Under the pieces are notes generated by a model that was not told the DNA's origin, ran no database searches, and worked only from the letters and a program-made list of their open reading frames with translations. From Locusta migratoria (lineage: Eukaryota > Arthropoda > Insecta > Orthoptera > Acrididae), in assembly GCA_026315105.1 (NCBI GenBank), contig CM048750.1, positions 73,215,797-73,279,796 on the forward strand: a stretch of DNA of 64,000 nucleotides, in the 5' to 3' direction. A program made the position numbers and the translations under genes. Below are positions 21,981 to 31,966 of the stretch, one piece after another; position 1 is the stretch's first letter, and every line of letters starts with the position of its first letter.

Positions 21981-22182
21981 CAAAAAATGTTCAAATGTTT
22001 GCAGAGCTTATGGGACTTAACTACGGGGTCATCAGTCCCTATACTTACAAACTACTTATGAACTAGCTACAACTAAGGACGGCACAAATATCCATGCCCG
22101 AGGGGGGATTCGAACCCCCGACCGTAGTGGCCGTGCAGACCGTGACTGAAGCGCCGCAGTTCCCTCGACCACCGCGGCCGGC
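21981..22182 (-). mobile_element. tRNA-derived SINE with target-site duplication
   Basis: A minus-strand copy of the Leu/Ser-type SINE, flanked by TCTCCCCGTTT at 21970-21980 and 22183-22193. Confidence 0.93.
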
Positions 22183-22548
22183 TCTCCCCGTTTGATAGGT
22201 ACCCTCCTGACGCCATCATAGGATTGTTTTTAATCCGAAATATGGAAATATTATACCAAGAAGTGACGGAAGACTCCATACAAAAAATCGTTGGAATGGT
22301 TGTATGCTAACTGCAAAGCCATCTGCCGAGCGCAACACTATTGTACGGACATCTGTTGACATTTTGTATCATTAAATCGGGAAATCTACGTCGACATTTA
22401 TATAGACACTCATTTTATATTATAAGTGTTTGGCAGAGGATTCATTGAATCAGTTTCATACGCAGGGCGGGCGGTTGGTGTGGGTACAGGAGTAGTTTGT
22501 ACCCAGTCAAAAGCATCATAGTAGGTAAAGAACCCACTGTGGATTTGA

Positions 22549-22940
22549 GGGAATATATATATATATATATATAAATGAATTGCTGTTCGTTAGTCTCGCT
22601 AAAACTCGAGAACGGCTGAACCGATTTAGCTAAATTTAGTCTTCAAATATTCGTGTAAGTCCAGGGTAGGTTTAAACGGCGATAAAATATGAAAAAATTG
22701 CGCGGAAAATTTAGATAAAACATGTGTTCGTTCAGAAATATACTTTGAGAGAGTAAAGTTTTCTTTACACGATCTGAACCCGTATATGAACTGTCAAAGG
22801 TTACACATACATTAAATATATGCAATGTGCACACTGAATATAGTGCCACTTCAAAGTGCCTTGAAACTAACGCATTTATTTGTATTTATTACAGCGAAGA
22901 TGGCCATGTCGCTACCTTTGTTGACATATTTACATATGTA
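22549..22940 (+). mobile_element. Helitron-like 5' end fragment with TA microsatellite
   Basis: A TA repeat (22553-22573) leads into AAATGAATTGCTGTTCGTTA and CTCGAGAACGGCTGAACCGA, a stretch I associate with Helitron-type 5' regions in insects. It is followed by an inverted pair of Helitron-style 3' ends. Assignment is tentative. Confidence 0.4.
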
Positions 22941-23232
22941 CTAGATGACCCGGTGAACTTCGTATCACATACATATTAATATTATCCATAAATATTAAAG
23001 ACCATAAATTTTTCATTATCATCGTTTAAACCTTCCATGAATTTCCACGAATGTGACATGAACATTATCCTGGTCATGTGTGCGTGATTTGCTCACTCTT
23101 TCCGCCCACCATCGCGCCGAAACTTAATCTGATGATGCCTTTATAAAGCTACTAGGTATAAAATACATATGATTTAAATTAATATGGTTTATATTAAGAG
23201 GTAAGTGATACGAAGTTCACCGGGTCATCTAG
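22941..23232. mobile_element. Small element with inverted CTAG-type ends
   Basis: The two ends are inverted copies: CTAGATGACCCGGTGAACTT at 22941 and its complement ending at 23232, each about 30 bases. The terminal CTAG followed by T on both strands looks like two Helitron 3' ends pointing outward, or a MITE with 30-bp TIRs. The interior is AT-rich and non-coding. Confidence 0.55.
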
Positions 23233-24596
23233 TATGATATATGTTCTCTCTTACTTTTTGTAAGAATTGCTCTCCCAACTCGTAACCTCCTGCTCCGTCA
23301 CGCCGGAGAGCAGCCTTATCACATTTTGGGCAATTGTTCTCCTAAACAGAAGTGCTGGCGCAACCCTCTGGTGACGTTACTTAAGTAACATACGGCAGAT
23401 CGTGTGCCAAACGTTTGAGGACGATGCAAACAAACACGGCACAGCTGCCTACACAAGCGTTAAGTTAAATACCAGCTCGTACAGTAGTCGTTCTGACAAC
23501 GGCAGCAGCTCTGTCAAAGTTCTCTCATGATTTGTAGACTTTTTGGTGCACTCGTACTATAAAAATTTTCGTAAACATGTCAATGTGTATGATTGCATTA
23601 CCAATAGAAGTTTATCAAGATGAATCAAAAACATTACAAGGAAATAACACTATCTAAAATAGATGAACAGAGCCTGACATTTAGTTTATCTGTCTTATAG
23701 AAACAGTCAACACGTTGACTGCCACGACGACGTCAGAACCGCCTGCTGTGGCAGCCGGCGGCCACACGGTAGCCCACGTGTTAATACGCATATGGATACA
23801 TTCGTGGTGATGAACAAACGGACAAACAAGCTGAGCATAGATGGAACAGTTGGGAAAGAATACGGGAAAGCCTCCTGCAACATCGTATCAGCATTGGATG
23901 TTAAACTGATGGGTACGCTAATAATAACTAGTTGGACATTTCATATTTTGTGGGTACTACTTGTGTATGTTACTTTAAATCACCTTACTGTCTCACAATT
24001 CAATATGTTAGGTTTCTTACAATTTTCCCTTCCTTTACCTTCAATAACATTACTACTAGCGTCGCCTATTTGTACTAGGAATGCAAAACGTGTGAGGGAC
24101 AAAGTTGTATTGTACCTCGTCAGGAAGTAACACATTAGTTCTATTGTTTTTCACTAACCTGAGATCTTTAGATGTTGACGTCCCTGCGCAAAAGTAGCAC
24201 TCAGATCGTAGGTGCGAAGTTCTTGAAGTGAGGCTGAAAATCGTAATTTGGTGGTGGCGAAGGTTTTCAAATGTACCGTCCCGTCACTAAATGAATTCGC
24301 CGCTCGGAGATACCAGTTTTTATTTTTTCCTTGTCAAACATGTACACTCGCAGAAATTCCAAACTGCATACACACAATCTTATTAAACTGATGTATAAAC
24401 TTTATCCAGTTCTGTTATGCTATTAACTAGCTGTTGAGACTTAGACGCTATTGCGGACTGTCAAGGGATCTTTGAAATATTCGCTCATATGTCTGGACTT
24501 TATCGGTCTGGAATGATTGTACTTCTCCAACGTCCAAAGATTAGTATTTGTTTTTAATAAATTTCATATGTTACTAAAGTTGTGGGTTATTTCTAT
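23233..24596. other. No recognised gene
   Basis: One plus-strand frame of 112 codons (23792-24130) has a hydrophobic middle but no family motif or gene context. I do not support it as a gene. The rest shows nothing recognisable. Confidence 0.45.
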
Positions 24597-24799
24597 CCGG
24601 CCACGGTGGCCGAGGGTACTGAGGCGCTCTAGTCACGGTCTGCACGGTCACTACGGTCGGGGGTTCGAATCCCCCCTCGGGCATGGATATTTGTGCCGTC
24701 CTTAGTATAAGGTAGTTGATAAGTAGTTTATAAGTTTAGGGACTGATGACCCCGTATTAAGTCCCATAAGCTTAACAAACATTTGAATTTGAATATTTT
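24597..24799 (+). mobile_element. tRNA-derived SINE with target-site duplication
   Basis: A full copy of the Leu/Ser-type SINE (A and B boxes present), flanked by GTTATTTCTAT just before 24597 and at 24800-24810. Confidence 0.94.
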
Positions 24800-25115
24800 G
24801 TTATTTCTATCAAAGTGTATGTATGTCGCCATATCAACACCCCCACAACAGATCCATTTAGCAACATGAAAGTTATTTCGTGATGCCTTAACACGACATA
24901 TCGAAAACAGTATTTTCCAGATGTTCCTCTCTTCGGCGATTCTACAGATAACCTCATCGTTCGTTACCTTATCAGTCCCCACAATTTTTTCATTCGTCTG
25001 TAGCGCCATATCTCAAATTCATCGCGTCGCTCTGGAATATTGTCATCGGTAGAATGAACCAAAATGATTCGTCGCCTTTCTGTTAATTTTACGGACTGGA
25101 GGCAACAACTTTAAG

Positions 25116-25397
25116 CCCTTTTTAAACGATGAACGAAAGTCAACAAGATAGATAATAGTCTACTGAAGCGCTCCTTGCGTACTAGTCCTGAACTACAAAC
25201 TCATGCAAGATCTTGTGGCAGCATGTTTAGACGATAAACGTAATTAGACAGTAAATCCCTTTTTAAACGACGAACGAATGGGAACAAGATAGATAATAGT
25301 CTACTGAAGCGCTACTAGCGTACTAGCCCTGAACTACAAACTCATGCAAGATCTTGTAGCAGCGCATTTAGACGATAAATGTAATCAGACAGTGATA
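25116..25397 (+). repeat. Two-copy tandem duplication, 141-bp unit
   Basis: The segment beginning CCCTTTTTAAACGATGAACG at 25116 is repeated from 25257 with a few substitutions. Both units share GATAGATAATAGTCTACTGA and CTCATGCAAGATCTTGT. No open frame is shared. Confidence 0.9.
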
Positions 25398-25405
25398 CCC
25401 GATGT

Positions 25406-25500
25406 CAGGGCCGGCGCAAGGCACGTGCGAAACGTGCGGCCGCACGGGGCGGCACTTTCCGAGGGGCGGCAAATGTGCCGCCCCCCCCCCCCCCCCCCTT
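25406..25500 (+). mobile_element. hAT-like terminus followed by poly-C
   Basis: CAGGGCCGGCGCAAGGCACG followed by CGTGCGGCCGCACGGGG resembles GC-rich, CAG-starting hAT ends that I remember from insects. A run of about 18 C follows at 25481-25498, and a run of G at 25697-25711. No partner end is seen. Confidence 0.35.
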
Positions 25501-25999
25501 TTTTCTTTTTGGACAAACTCAACGTTCATGCCCAAGAGGGGATACGAAACGAAACCTCGGAGAAAGCGGCTTCGGGAACTGTGGCATGGCGCCTCGACTA
25601 CCTGCCGGCAGCTCCTGTTGAACGAGGGGTGGGACGAGGATTAATTTCTTCCCCACCACTGTAGCAGCACCGTCGTGTTTATGCCGGAGAATATAAGGGG
25701 GGGGGGGGGGGCAGTCTGGCGCACACGCCGGTGTTCTTATGAGTGGAGCGCTGACAGCCTGTTACGCGCCGTGCGCTTACTCACAACTATTTTTGCAGAA
25801 AACGAAATCAAATTTGGAAATTGGAATGCAATGTTCGAGTCTGCGGTTACATGTTAAGCCTGAAGCAATTTTGCTGAGCTCTTCAATGGAAGTTTCCGAG
25901 TGTTTTATTCTTCCTGCATTATAGAAAAAATGATTGAACATTACTACAGTCAAACATGTCGAACACCTACAGTCGCTAGAAATATTCTGAATGGGTAAA

Positions 26000-26386
26000 T
26001 ACGCTGCGAGTAGTTACAAGGGATAAAGACATTGGTAGTAAGTCTGGCATAAGTTAGGTTTCGATGCATTTTTGAAAATTTTTGCTATCCGTTTCTGAGT
26101 GATAGTCCTACGTTTTGGTTTTTGAGCTATGAAACACCTGTCTCCGCCTGTATGAACAACAAACTCTGACCGGCTCTTGTTTGACGATACTACTCTCACT
26201 TTGCCAAAATTTATTTTCTGTATAATGCGTGTCAATCCATGTTTCATCTAGGTAAACTACTGGTCGCTTTGATTGTGATGAAAACCTGCAAAAAGTATGG
26301 TCTTTCAGCAACAATGCCCTCTCGTCCGCCCAAAACAAAACGTTAATTTTGACACCTTCTAAAACGAAAATCCATAGACAAAACAT
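26000..26386 (-). pseudogene. DDE transposase fragment (Tc1/mariner-related)
   Basis: The minus-strand reading gives SKRPVVYLDETWIDTHYTEN with the first catalytic Asp in the LDETW block typical of insect DDE-superfamily endonucleases. After a frame change it gives SEFVVHTGGDRCFI, the equivalent of the VHAGGxxGFI block. The second and third catalytic residues are not found, and the N-terminal HTH region is absent. It is a short decayed fragment of roughly 120 codons in two frames. Confidence 0.65.
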
Positions 26387-26825
26387 TGCTTCTAAGGGTT
26401 ACCTTGCTAGCTTTGAAGCTCATTTTGTTTCACGAAATTTGTGCAGTTTTCGCAAAGTTCGTACTTCTTTCTATAGTTTATAATGCCATAGCAATTGCTG
26501 CCGTGCGCGGTATTAATGTGTTCGTAAACGGCGCGTGCGAATTTGCGATTCTTCAGGGGCCCATATCTCAGGTTCTATTCATCTCAGAGTGGAGGGGTAA
26601 AGTGTTATGGATACATCTTGGCCTAGTGACCATTTGTGTACATATTAGAAGAACGGGTATACTATAGCTGTCATACAGTACATCGTCAAAATTTTAAGTT
26701 ACACACTTCCTGGAGCCCATCCAAATTGAGCAAATCAGTTGGCTTTTGTACATGACGTGTAGTCTATTGAGGGCTTTAAACGGCTTACAAAAGCACCATT
26801 CATTCATGGGCAGTTCCTGAGAAAA

Positions 26826-26864
<39 letters not shown>

Positions 26865-28050
26865 ATTGTTTGGATAGTCACTTCGATACCTTCTATTCGT
26901 TGCAAATCTTCCAAATTTTTGCCTTATGTTCTAATGATGATATTCTCGAGGCCGTTTTTAAATTTTTTCGATATCGTTAACCGTTACCGAGATCCAGAGA
27001 TTGAAACTTATCATAGTTTTGCACAAAATCACAAAACCACATTTTTAGCCGTTTTAGTACCGTGAATCGCAAATATATAAATAACTAACCATAGAAAATT
27101 CTTCAAATATTTACAATAAATTCTGTCGACATTTATCTATAAACGTCATTTTTCAGTTTTCGTAAATCTTAGTCCGTTAGCAAGATACGGTCGAAAAACC
27201 GCGATATTTAGCTAGAAAAAGTGCTTATTGTGCTGAAAGGGCGTTCGGACATGCTATTTGAAAAAAAAAAAGGTACTCGGCGAAAAAATTTGATTTTTGT
27301 ACATCTTAAAGATTGAAATCTTCGGTCGATGAAGGAGTGATTTTTGTTTTCGTTTACTTTACAGTTAATATGCAGCAACCGGTTTAGTGAACTATTGCAA
27401 CATATTTTAAAGAGTTTGCAGAGGTAAAAACACATTGCGTAGACTTCTCGTATGGTTGATTTTAGGTTAGACATAGCTGCGTATGAAATGTAGATAAGAT
27501 ATCGAAATTTTATTTAATGTTTAGAGCAAAATGATATCGTATGTGGTTCTTGAGATATCGGCACGTGAATGATGGCACGCAACAGTAATAGGTTCGAAAA
27601 CGCTATTTCTGATTGTGAGGTAACGTATCTTGAGGAATAGGAAATGACTAAAATGTTATGTGTATGTTGTTTAGGTGTTTATCTAGAAAATCCGTTTCCC
27701 GTTTTTGGATATGTGTATTCGTTATCGCGATACGCTACAAAAATCATAATTTTTGGTATCAAAAGATCCAACTGCGTGCATTGGCAAAGCGACACTTCTA
27801 TTCATGGCAAATCGTAGAAATTTTTACGATACGTTCTAATATAAAATACTATCCAAATTTTACTTACCATTGATTTCATGTTATATAAGCAGTACTCTCT
27901 GATGTAACAAGAAAAAGACGGAAACCAGCTGATAAATGCTCCTGCCGGAGCACAGAAAAGGCAAATATGTTCTCTTACACAAAAGTGTGGAACTAGCTGC
28001 CTCAATCCTCATTCCAACTTCCTCACCAAAAATTTTGGCATGCGAACATA
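26387..28050. other. No recognised gene; AT-rich, with a 31-base poly-A
   Basis: Strongly AT-rich. The only clear structure is the poly-A tract at 26829-26859. Short frames (for example 26386-26667 and 27658-27873) have no known motif. It could be an unclassified repeat. Confidence 0.5.
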
Positions 28051-28871
28051 TTGAAACGTGTCCATAAAGAATTATTTTGTAAGAAAATGTCCAATATTGT
28101 GCCTCCCGTTTTGTATCGAGTAACTTGCTTGCAAGAAAATGTATAATATCGCTTCTACTGTATGTATCGATATGTGTCCTTTATGAAGTTTCATCTTTGG
28201 CAAAGATCATGTATTGCATAGCATTGTAGCTCGCACTGAGAGAGAGTACTACTAGTGGTTCAGTGCTTAGAGAGCGGTTGGGTTGTGTGTATGGCTCCGA
28301 TGTAGAGCAGAGGCTGCTTTGCCAGCAAGTCAGAAATTGTATTGTGTAGGTAATGTAATGCTGATTATTAATAATAAGTAACTTAAACTTCCTTTCATGT
28401 TTCATTTACGTAGTTAGAAAATTAACCTACTTCCTTCATTTGATAATTAATTATTAGTGGATTTAAAGTGCAGTATTGATGTGAATAATATTGTTGAACG
28501 GATTTCATTATTGGTGCCATAGTAAATGATAGTTAATTGACTATGATACTAAATTTCAATAATTAGAAACTGATCTGCATAAAATTCTCACAGTCAAGCA
28601 TTAAGAAAGTGATTTGTGTTTTTTTTTAATATCTTTCTCGCAGTCAAAATTTTTGAGTATAGTCAGTGTCTGTTTCAAAAGGCTAAATGTCACAGTTGTT
28701 TTGTTAAAAATATCCGTTGCGCACATAATCAGTTTCATGCACTGTTTCTCACTTTATAGCATATACATCAGTATCAGGGCCATAATTAAACCAAATTGCT
28801 GTGTCAAGGAACAATTTGTTGTCTGATCTAACGATAGGTTCAACATCCACACAACACACGTACAGCTTTTA
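28051..28871. repeat. Unclassified 0.8-kb interspersed repeat, copy 1
   Basis: This segment is repeated in the same orientation at 55485-56364. Shared blocks are CGAGTAACTTGCTTGCAAGA, GTGTGTATGGCTCCGATGTA, CAGGGCCATAATTAAACCAA and CAATTTGTTGTCTGAT. It begins TTGAAACGTG and ends AGCTTTTA. It could be a solo LTR or the body of an unknown element. No coding signal was found. Confidence 0.8.
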
Positions 28872-28950
28872 TCTGTAAAAGCTGTACGGGTGTTGTGTAT
28901 GTTGAACCTATCGTTAGATCAGACAACAAATTGTTCCTTGACACAGCAAT
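28795..28950. repeat. Near-perfect long hairpin (75-77 bp arms, 4-base loop)
   Basis: Arms 28795-28871 and 28876-28950 are reverse complements with only a few mismatches, around a TCTG loop. The left arm is the 3' end of the 0.8-kb repeat. The right arm is an inverted extra copy absent from the second repeat copy at 56364. Confidence 0.92.
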
Positions 28951-29939
28951 TGCAATATTTGCAATTTACCGCTAAACCAAAGTATAATAATAAAATAAAG
29001 ATTAATAAGACAAATTTACGGGCAAACTGTGCAATCGTCGACTATAATATGAAAATCGCGTGACGAAAATAGGTTAACTTCCGATGTCTTCCTCCTTTAT
29101 ATGAAAACAAACATTGAAAGTAGGCAGCCATAGGCTGAAGTTCATTATTTATGGATTTTTAGCTTTATTTTTATGAATCTGAACGTGTATCCGCCTTATA
29201 GCTTTATTCAATCAAAGCAATCTTCTCGATAAAGCTTAACGTGACGTTGACGTGAGGTGACGGTCCGGCCGTGTGAATGCCGCCATTAGAAATACTTTGT
29301 GGAATACATTCTGATTATAAACTTTGACAAAACGCAAAATATATGTAAATACGAAGGAAAATGGCGGACAAACTGGAGCGATGACTGCAGCTGACAGCTA
29401 CTAGCTCGCGCATGCGCAGTGAACCCACTAGTACCGAATTTAGAACTGGCCCTATTTCTTTATCGCTATAATTATCGAGCTTCGATACTAGCGCGATCAT
29501 ACTAGTGCAGCCGTTCAAACAACAGATGGCCGCCATTAACGCAACTTGTTATCAATCTATTACAAGTTCGTTCATCATTTAAAACGGGCTTTACGGCAAC
29601 CGAGATAGTGGTAATAACAGAAAGTTCCTGCAGAGTGTGTTGGTGTTGACTTGTGTTTACCAAACGAATTACAAAAGCGTTTCGGTTCAGATAGTAGAGT
29701 GCGCAGGTAGAGCATTGCAACCAACTTAGCTGTCGATTGAAGCCAGTCCGCCATCTTGTGAGCCAGGAAACGATTTTTTCAGATTAAAGAACTCTGTCGT
29801 TCTTGGCCTGTTAACTTTCACACATTTAAATGATTTTCATTTCTGAGTACATATTAGATATAGTATACTTTTGTGGACAAATACAGACCAGGTAGTTGAA
29901 TACACACTTGTCACCACAAATGTTATTGACTCCATAATA
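28951..29939. other. No recognised gene; left copy of a 125-bp direct repeat
   Basis: Positions 29079-29208 recur at 30349-30470 (shared blocks include GAAAGTAGGCAGCCATAGGC and CATTATTTATGGATTTTTAG). The rest is of mixed composition with no gene signal. Confidence 0.6.
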
Positions 29940-30349
29940 GCCGCGGCGGATCGACCGATTGTTCAAAAAAAATGTTCAAATGTTTGTTAAGCTTATGGGA
30001 CTTAACTACGTGGTCATCAGTCCCTAAACTTACAAACTACTTATCAACTACCTTATTCTAAGGACGGTACAAATATCCACGCCCGAGGGGGGATTCGAAC
30101 CCCCGACCGTAGTGGCCGTGCAGACCTTGACTGGAGCGCCTCAGTCTTCGCGGCCACCGCGGCCGGCGCGACCGATTGCATTGAGGCGCTATGCTACGAT
30201 GCGCGAGGCCGTTCCCCGTAGGGGATCCGAATCCCCCCTCGGGCATGGATGTTTGTGTTGTCTTTAGTATTAGTTAGTTCACAAGTAGTTTGTACGTCTA
30301 CATACTGATGACCCCGCAGTTAAGTCCCATAAGCTTTACAAACATTTGA
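29940..30349 (+). mobile_element. tRNA-derived SINE split by a second SINE
   Basis: The head (GCCGCGGCGGATCGACCGATTG, read as 29940-29961) is continued at 30179 (CATTGAGGCGCTATGCTACG) through the B box and body to CTTTACAAACATTTGA. A minus-strand SINE sits between, with a 10-bp duplication of this SINE's own head. Confidence 0.85.
29962..30168 (-). mobile_element. tRNA-derived SINE nested in another SINE
   Basis: A full minus-strand copy flanked by CGACCGATTG at 29952-29961 and 30169-30178. The duplicated target is part of the tRNA-like head of the outer SINE. Confidence 0.93.
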
Positions 30350-30616
30350 TCTTCCTCCTGTATATGAAAACATACATTGAAAGTAGGCAGCCATAGGCTG
30401 AAGTTCATTATTTATGGATTTTTAGCTTTATTTTTGTAAATCTGAACGTGTATCCGCCTTATAGCTTTATTTTGTATGTGAAAGTCATCCATGATCGATA
30501 ATCTCAGTCAATTTTTGTAACTACTGCACATTATAATGACTTTGCAACTGCGATGTAGCATCTGCGCTACAGCAGTTTCTTTGACTGCTGAGGCGAGTAG
30601 TAGAGAATGAGCTCAG

Positions 30617-31966
30617 GGGGGCGCAGTAAGCGATGCGCAGTAGGAAACGCGTTTTCAATGTTCTGCGCATGACGTCACTGTGGGACACCTGAGAGCAAAA
30701 CCACAGTCTAACATCAATACGCAGTGTTGGTTTGTAACTCGTGAACGTGTGTGTTACCATTTCTGCTGTATTTGCTTAAACCTTTCAGTCCCACAAGCGT
30801 TGGAAAAATTAAAATTCAGTGTTTTCTGTATTAATACAGTGCACTAAACTTCAAAATACGTGTTTTAAAAATTTTGATCGAACTATTGTTTTCTTATGTC
30901 ATGTATTTCATGCGTAACACAGACGTTTGTATCGAGGTATTTTATTACTCGTGGCGTTATTTTCTTGATTGTTGACACTGTCAGATCAATAATCTTTGTC
31001 ACAGCACCAAAGACAAGACAATTTACTGCTGGAATAAAATGAAAGGAACCACACTCACGCTCACACTCTCAGCCACAACCAGACGGCAACGCAACACAAC
31101 CTCCAAGACGGACAGATTAATGCCTCAGAAGTGGCTACACGCTGTACCAAGAGGCAAAATGCGTGCTAGAAGCATGTTGTTCATCAACAATAGTGCGACT
31201 TTAAGGACTGGTACACAAAATACGGTATAAATCAGCTTTTAATACGTTGTTGTCAAGTAACAACACCGGGAATTAAAGGGTTAAATAGTTTGTTTCGCTT
31301 CATAGTTTGTAAGTAAAATGTTTATAGTAGAAAGTATATTGATTTCCCGAGTGCTTGTCGTGCGTGCTATCGTTTCTGCTGTAATTCTTAGAAATACTTC
31401 TGTTATTATTTATACAGTGCCAGGCTGTGCTATGACGAGTTGTAAATCCCACAGGCGGAACACAAAGGGAACTGAAATAGTTTCATATTTTTCATCGAGA
31501 CGAAACGTTAAATAAAATGTGGCTCTCCAAATGCTACAGGAAGGACACTGTAAACGCTGCACATTCTCGACTATACTCACAGCATTTCAAAGATACTGAT
31601 TACGTAAGGGATCTACAATCGGAATTGCTTGATTTTCTGCGGAAAAAAGTGTTTCAAAGATTCCTGTTCTTTTAAAGTCAGCAGTTCGTATTATAGACAG
31701 TGCCAATATGTTTGTGACGCAATAATGTTAATAATATGTAACGCGTAAATCTACAATAGAATATGACCCAACAGTCTTAACTGCAATATTTTACAGCAGA
31801 ATAGCACTTTGTATATCGGGTAGAAACAATATCTTTCGTAAAAAACTTGATATAAATGCACATTTCGAGCCATAGCGGACTAAATCAGTGCAGGCCGTTT
31901 GTTAGCGCGCAGTCCCACAGTGACGTCACAGCGCCAGCCAATGGCAGAGCAGAGCGCTTACTGCCC
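30617..31966 (+). mobile_element. THAP-domain TIR transposon (P-element-like), decayed
   Basis: The ends are inverted: GGGCGCAGTAAGCG at the left and CGCTTACTGCCC at the right. A second inverted motif lies further in (TGACGTCACTGTGGGAC near 30670; GTCCCACAGTGACGTCA near 31911). Between them lies a THAP-domain frame. A THAP finger inside TIRs is the arrangement of P-type and THAP9-like transposons. Only 1.35 kb remains, too short for a complete transposase, and no clear 8-bp duplication is seen at the flanks. Confidence 0.6.
31420..31676 (+). pseudogene. THAP zinc-finger domain (frameshifted)
   Basis: The first frame gives PGCAMTSCKSHRRNTKGTEI with the leading Cys pair, then VSYFS. A shift follows and gives ETLNKMWLSKCYRKDTVNAA (the conserved Trp) and SRLYSQHFKDTDYVRDLQSE. 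In THAP domains the last ligand block is normally CSxHF; here a Tyr (codon TAC) stands where Cys is expected, a one-base change, while the His and Phe remain. The domain would bind DNA at the element's ends. It stops at 31676 with no transposase core after it. Confidence 0.7.

Noticed and set aside
23792..24130. 112-codon plus-strand frame with a hydrophobic middle
   Set aside because: No family motif, no splice or promoter context; a frame of this length is expected by chance in AT-rich DNA.
25344..25857. Overlapping plus-strand frames with proline- or glycine-rich runs
   Set aside because: The runs come from poly-C and poly-G tracts; no domain is seen.
28001..28400. Possibility that the 0.8-kb repeats are long terminal repeats of one element spanning 28-56 kb
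   Set aside because: The intervening 27 kb holds many unrelated insertions and no matching gag-pol in order; two independent copies are simpler.
30058..30246. Recurring short frames ending GFESPLGHGYLCRP-like peptides (also near 22073, 24517 and 58000)
   Set aside because: They are translations of the tRNA-like heads of SINEs, not genes.
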